This document shows positions 53,466 through 53,592 of a stretch of 53,592 bases of DNA, piece by piece (the stretch's first letter is position 1; every line of letters starts with the position of its first letter). Below the pieces are notes generated by a model. It searched no databases and was not told the DNA's origin. It was given only the letters and a program-made list of their open reading frames with translations. The translations under genes were made by a program, and so were the position numbers. The DNA is from Nocardioides flavus (ex Wang et al. 2016) (GTDB lineage: Bacteria; Actinomycetota; Actinomycetes; Propionibacteriales; Nocardioidaceae): positions 1-53,592 of the forward strand of contig NZ_BNAD01000018.1 in assembly GCF_014653115.1 (NCBI RefSeq), in the 5' to 3' direction.

Positions 53466-53592
53466 GGGACTGCTGCACGGATAGGTGACATCTGATCTGT
53501 GGTGCCGAGAGGTGCCGCTGGAAGGATGTGCACTGTGCCGAAGCCGTACCCCCAGGAGTTCCGCGACGACGTGGTCCGTGTCGCGAGGAACC
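53466..53592 (+). mobile_element. Left part of a second IS3-family element, cut by the window end
   Basis: The first bases, GGGACTGCTGCACGGATAGG, match the orfA-side end of the complete IS at 34869 in nearly every position, and CGCTGGAAGGATGTGCAC before the transposase start is identical. It differs enough inside (CCGTACCCCCAGGAGTTCC instead of GCGTTCCCCAAGGAGTTCC) to be a related isoform and not the same copy. It interrupts a TetR gene. The rest of the element is outside the window. Confidence 0.85.
53535..53592 (+). CDS. IS3-family transposase orfA, partial
   Basis: The visible 19 residues (VPKPYPQEFRDDVVRVARN) match the N-terminus of the orfA at 34801 (MPKAFPKEFREDVIRVYKD). The GTG start follows GGAAGGATG at the same spacing as in the complete element. 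The protein continues past the window edge. Confidence 0.82.
   Translation, partial: MPKPYPQEFRDDVVRVARN

Overview
The window looks like a piece of chromosome from a high-GC Gram-positive actinobacterium. The gene order (tlyA-nadK-recN-steA-steB-pyrG, then xerD-parA-scpA-scpB-rluB and cmk-plsC-der), the very high GC in third codon positions, and the many GTG starts that overlap the previous stop as GTGA all fit Nocardioidaceae (Nocardioides-like). That placement is inferred from gene order and composition, not from a database match.

Core region, about 1 to 27.6 kb. It opens with a 5S rRNA and its terminator, the end of an rRNA operon. Next come a small SSB-like protein, a convergent DUF1015 protein and a HAD phosphatase. 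A tightly packed run follows: a small unknown protein, tlyA, nadK, recN, steA, steB and pyrG. After these are the aminopeptidase pepN (reverse strand), a NUDIX hydrolase, alanine dehydrogenase, xerD, a DUF3516 helicase, a chromosome-segregation run (parA-like, a small basic protein, scpA, scpB, an RsuA/RluB pseudouridine synthase), then aroH, tyrA, cmk, plsC and der. A secreted M23 peptidase and tRNA-Pro(GGG) end the core.

Mobile region, about 27.6 to 46 kb. The tRNA-Pro gene is an integration site. A 20-bp piece of its T-arm is repeated 1.76 kb downstream and encloses one integrase/excisionase pair. A second pair of the same family points the other way just beyond the repeat. Then comes a decayed conjugative element: unknown genes, an ssb gene split by an IS3-family element, a VirD4/TraG-type coupling protein and an ArdC-like protein. 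No relaxase and no transfer channel are visible. Its cargo is an overlapping three-gene run (dual-OB-like protein, DUF488, DUF488) that converges on a NERD-domain superfamily 1 helicase. This is the best candidate here for an uncharacterised nucleic-acid-directed system. A three-gene recombinase transposon (tyrosine recombinase, helix-turn-helix protein, zinc-ribbon protein with a degenerate recombinase domain) follows at 42.4 to 45.8 kb.

Accessory region, about 46 to 53.6 kb. An HxlR regulator is divergent from a DoxX, luciferase-domain and VOC cassette, with a perfect palindrome between them. Next are a membrane-anchored coiled-coil protein, a hotdog thioesterase with its TetR regulator, and an MMPL transporter. 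The TetR gene behind the transporter has lost its N-terminus to an insertion element whose end closely matches the IS in ssb. The window stops inside that second element. The two related IS ends lie in inverted orientation around 18.6 kb that holds the NERD/DUF488 genes, the transposon and the efflux genes.
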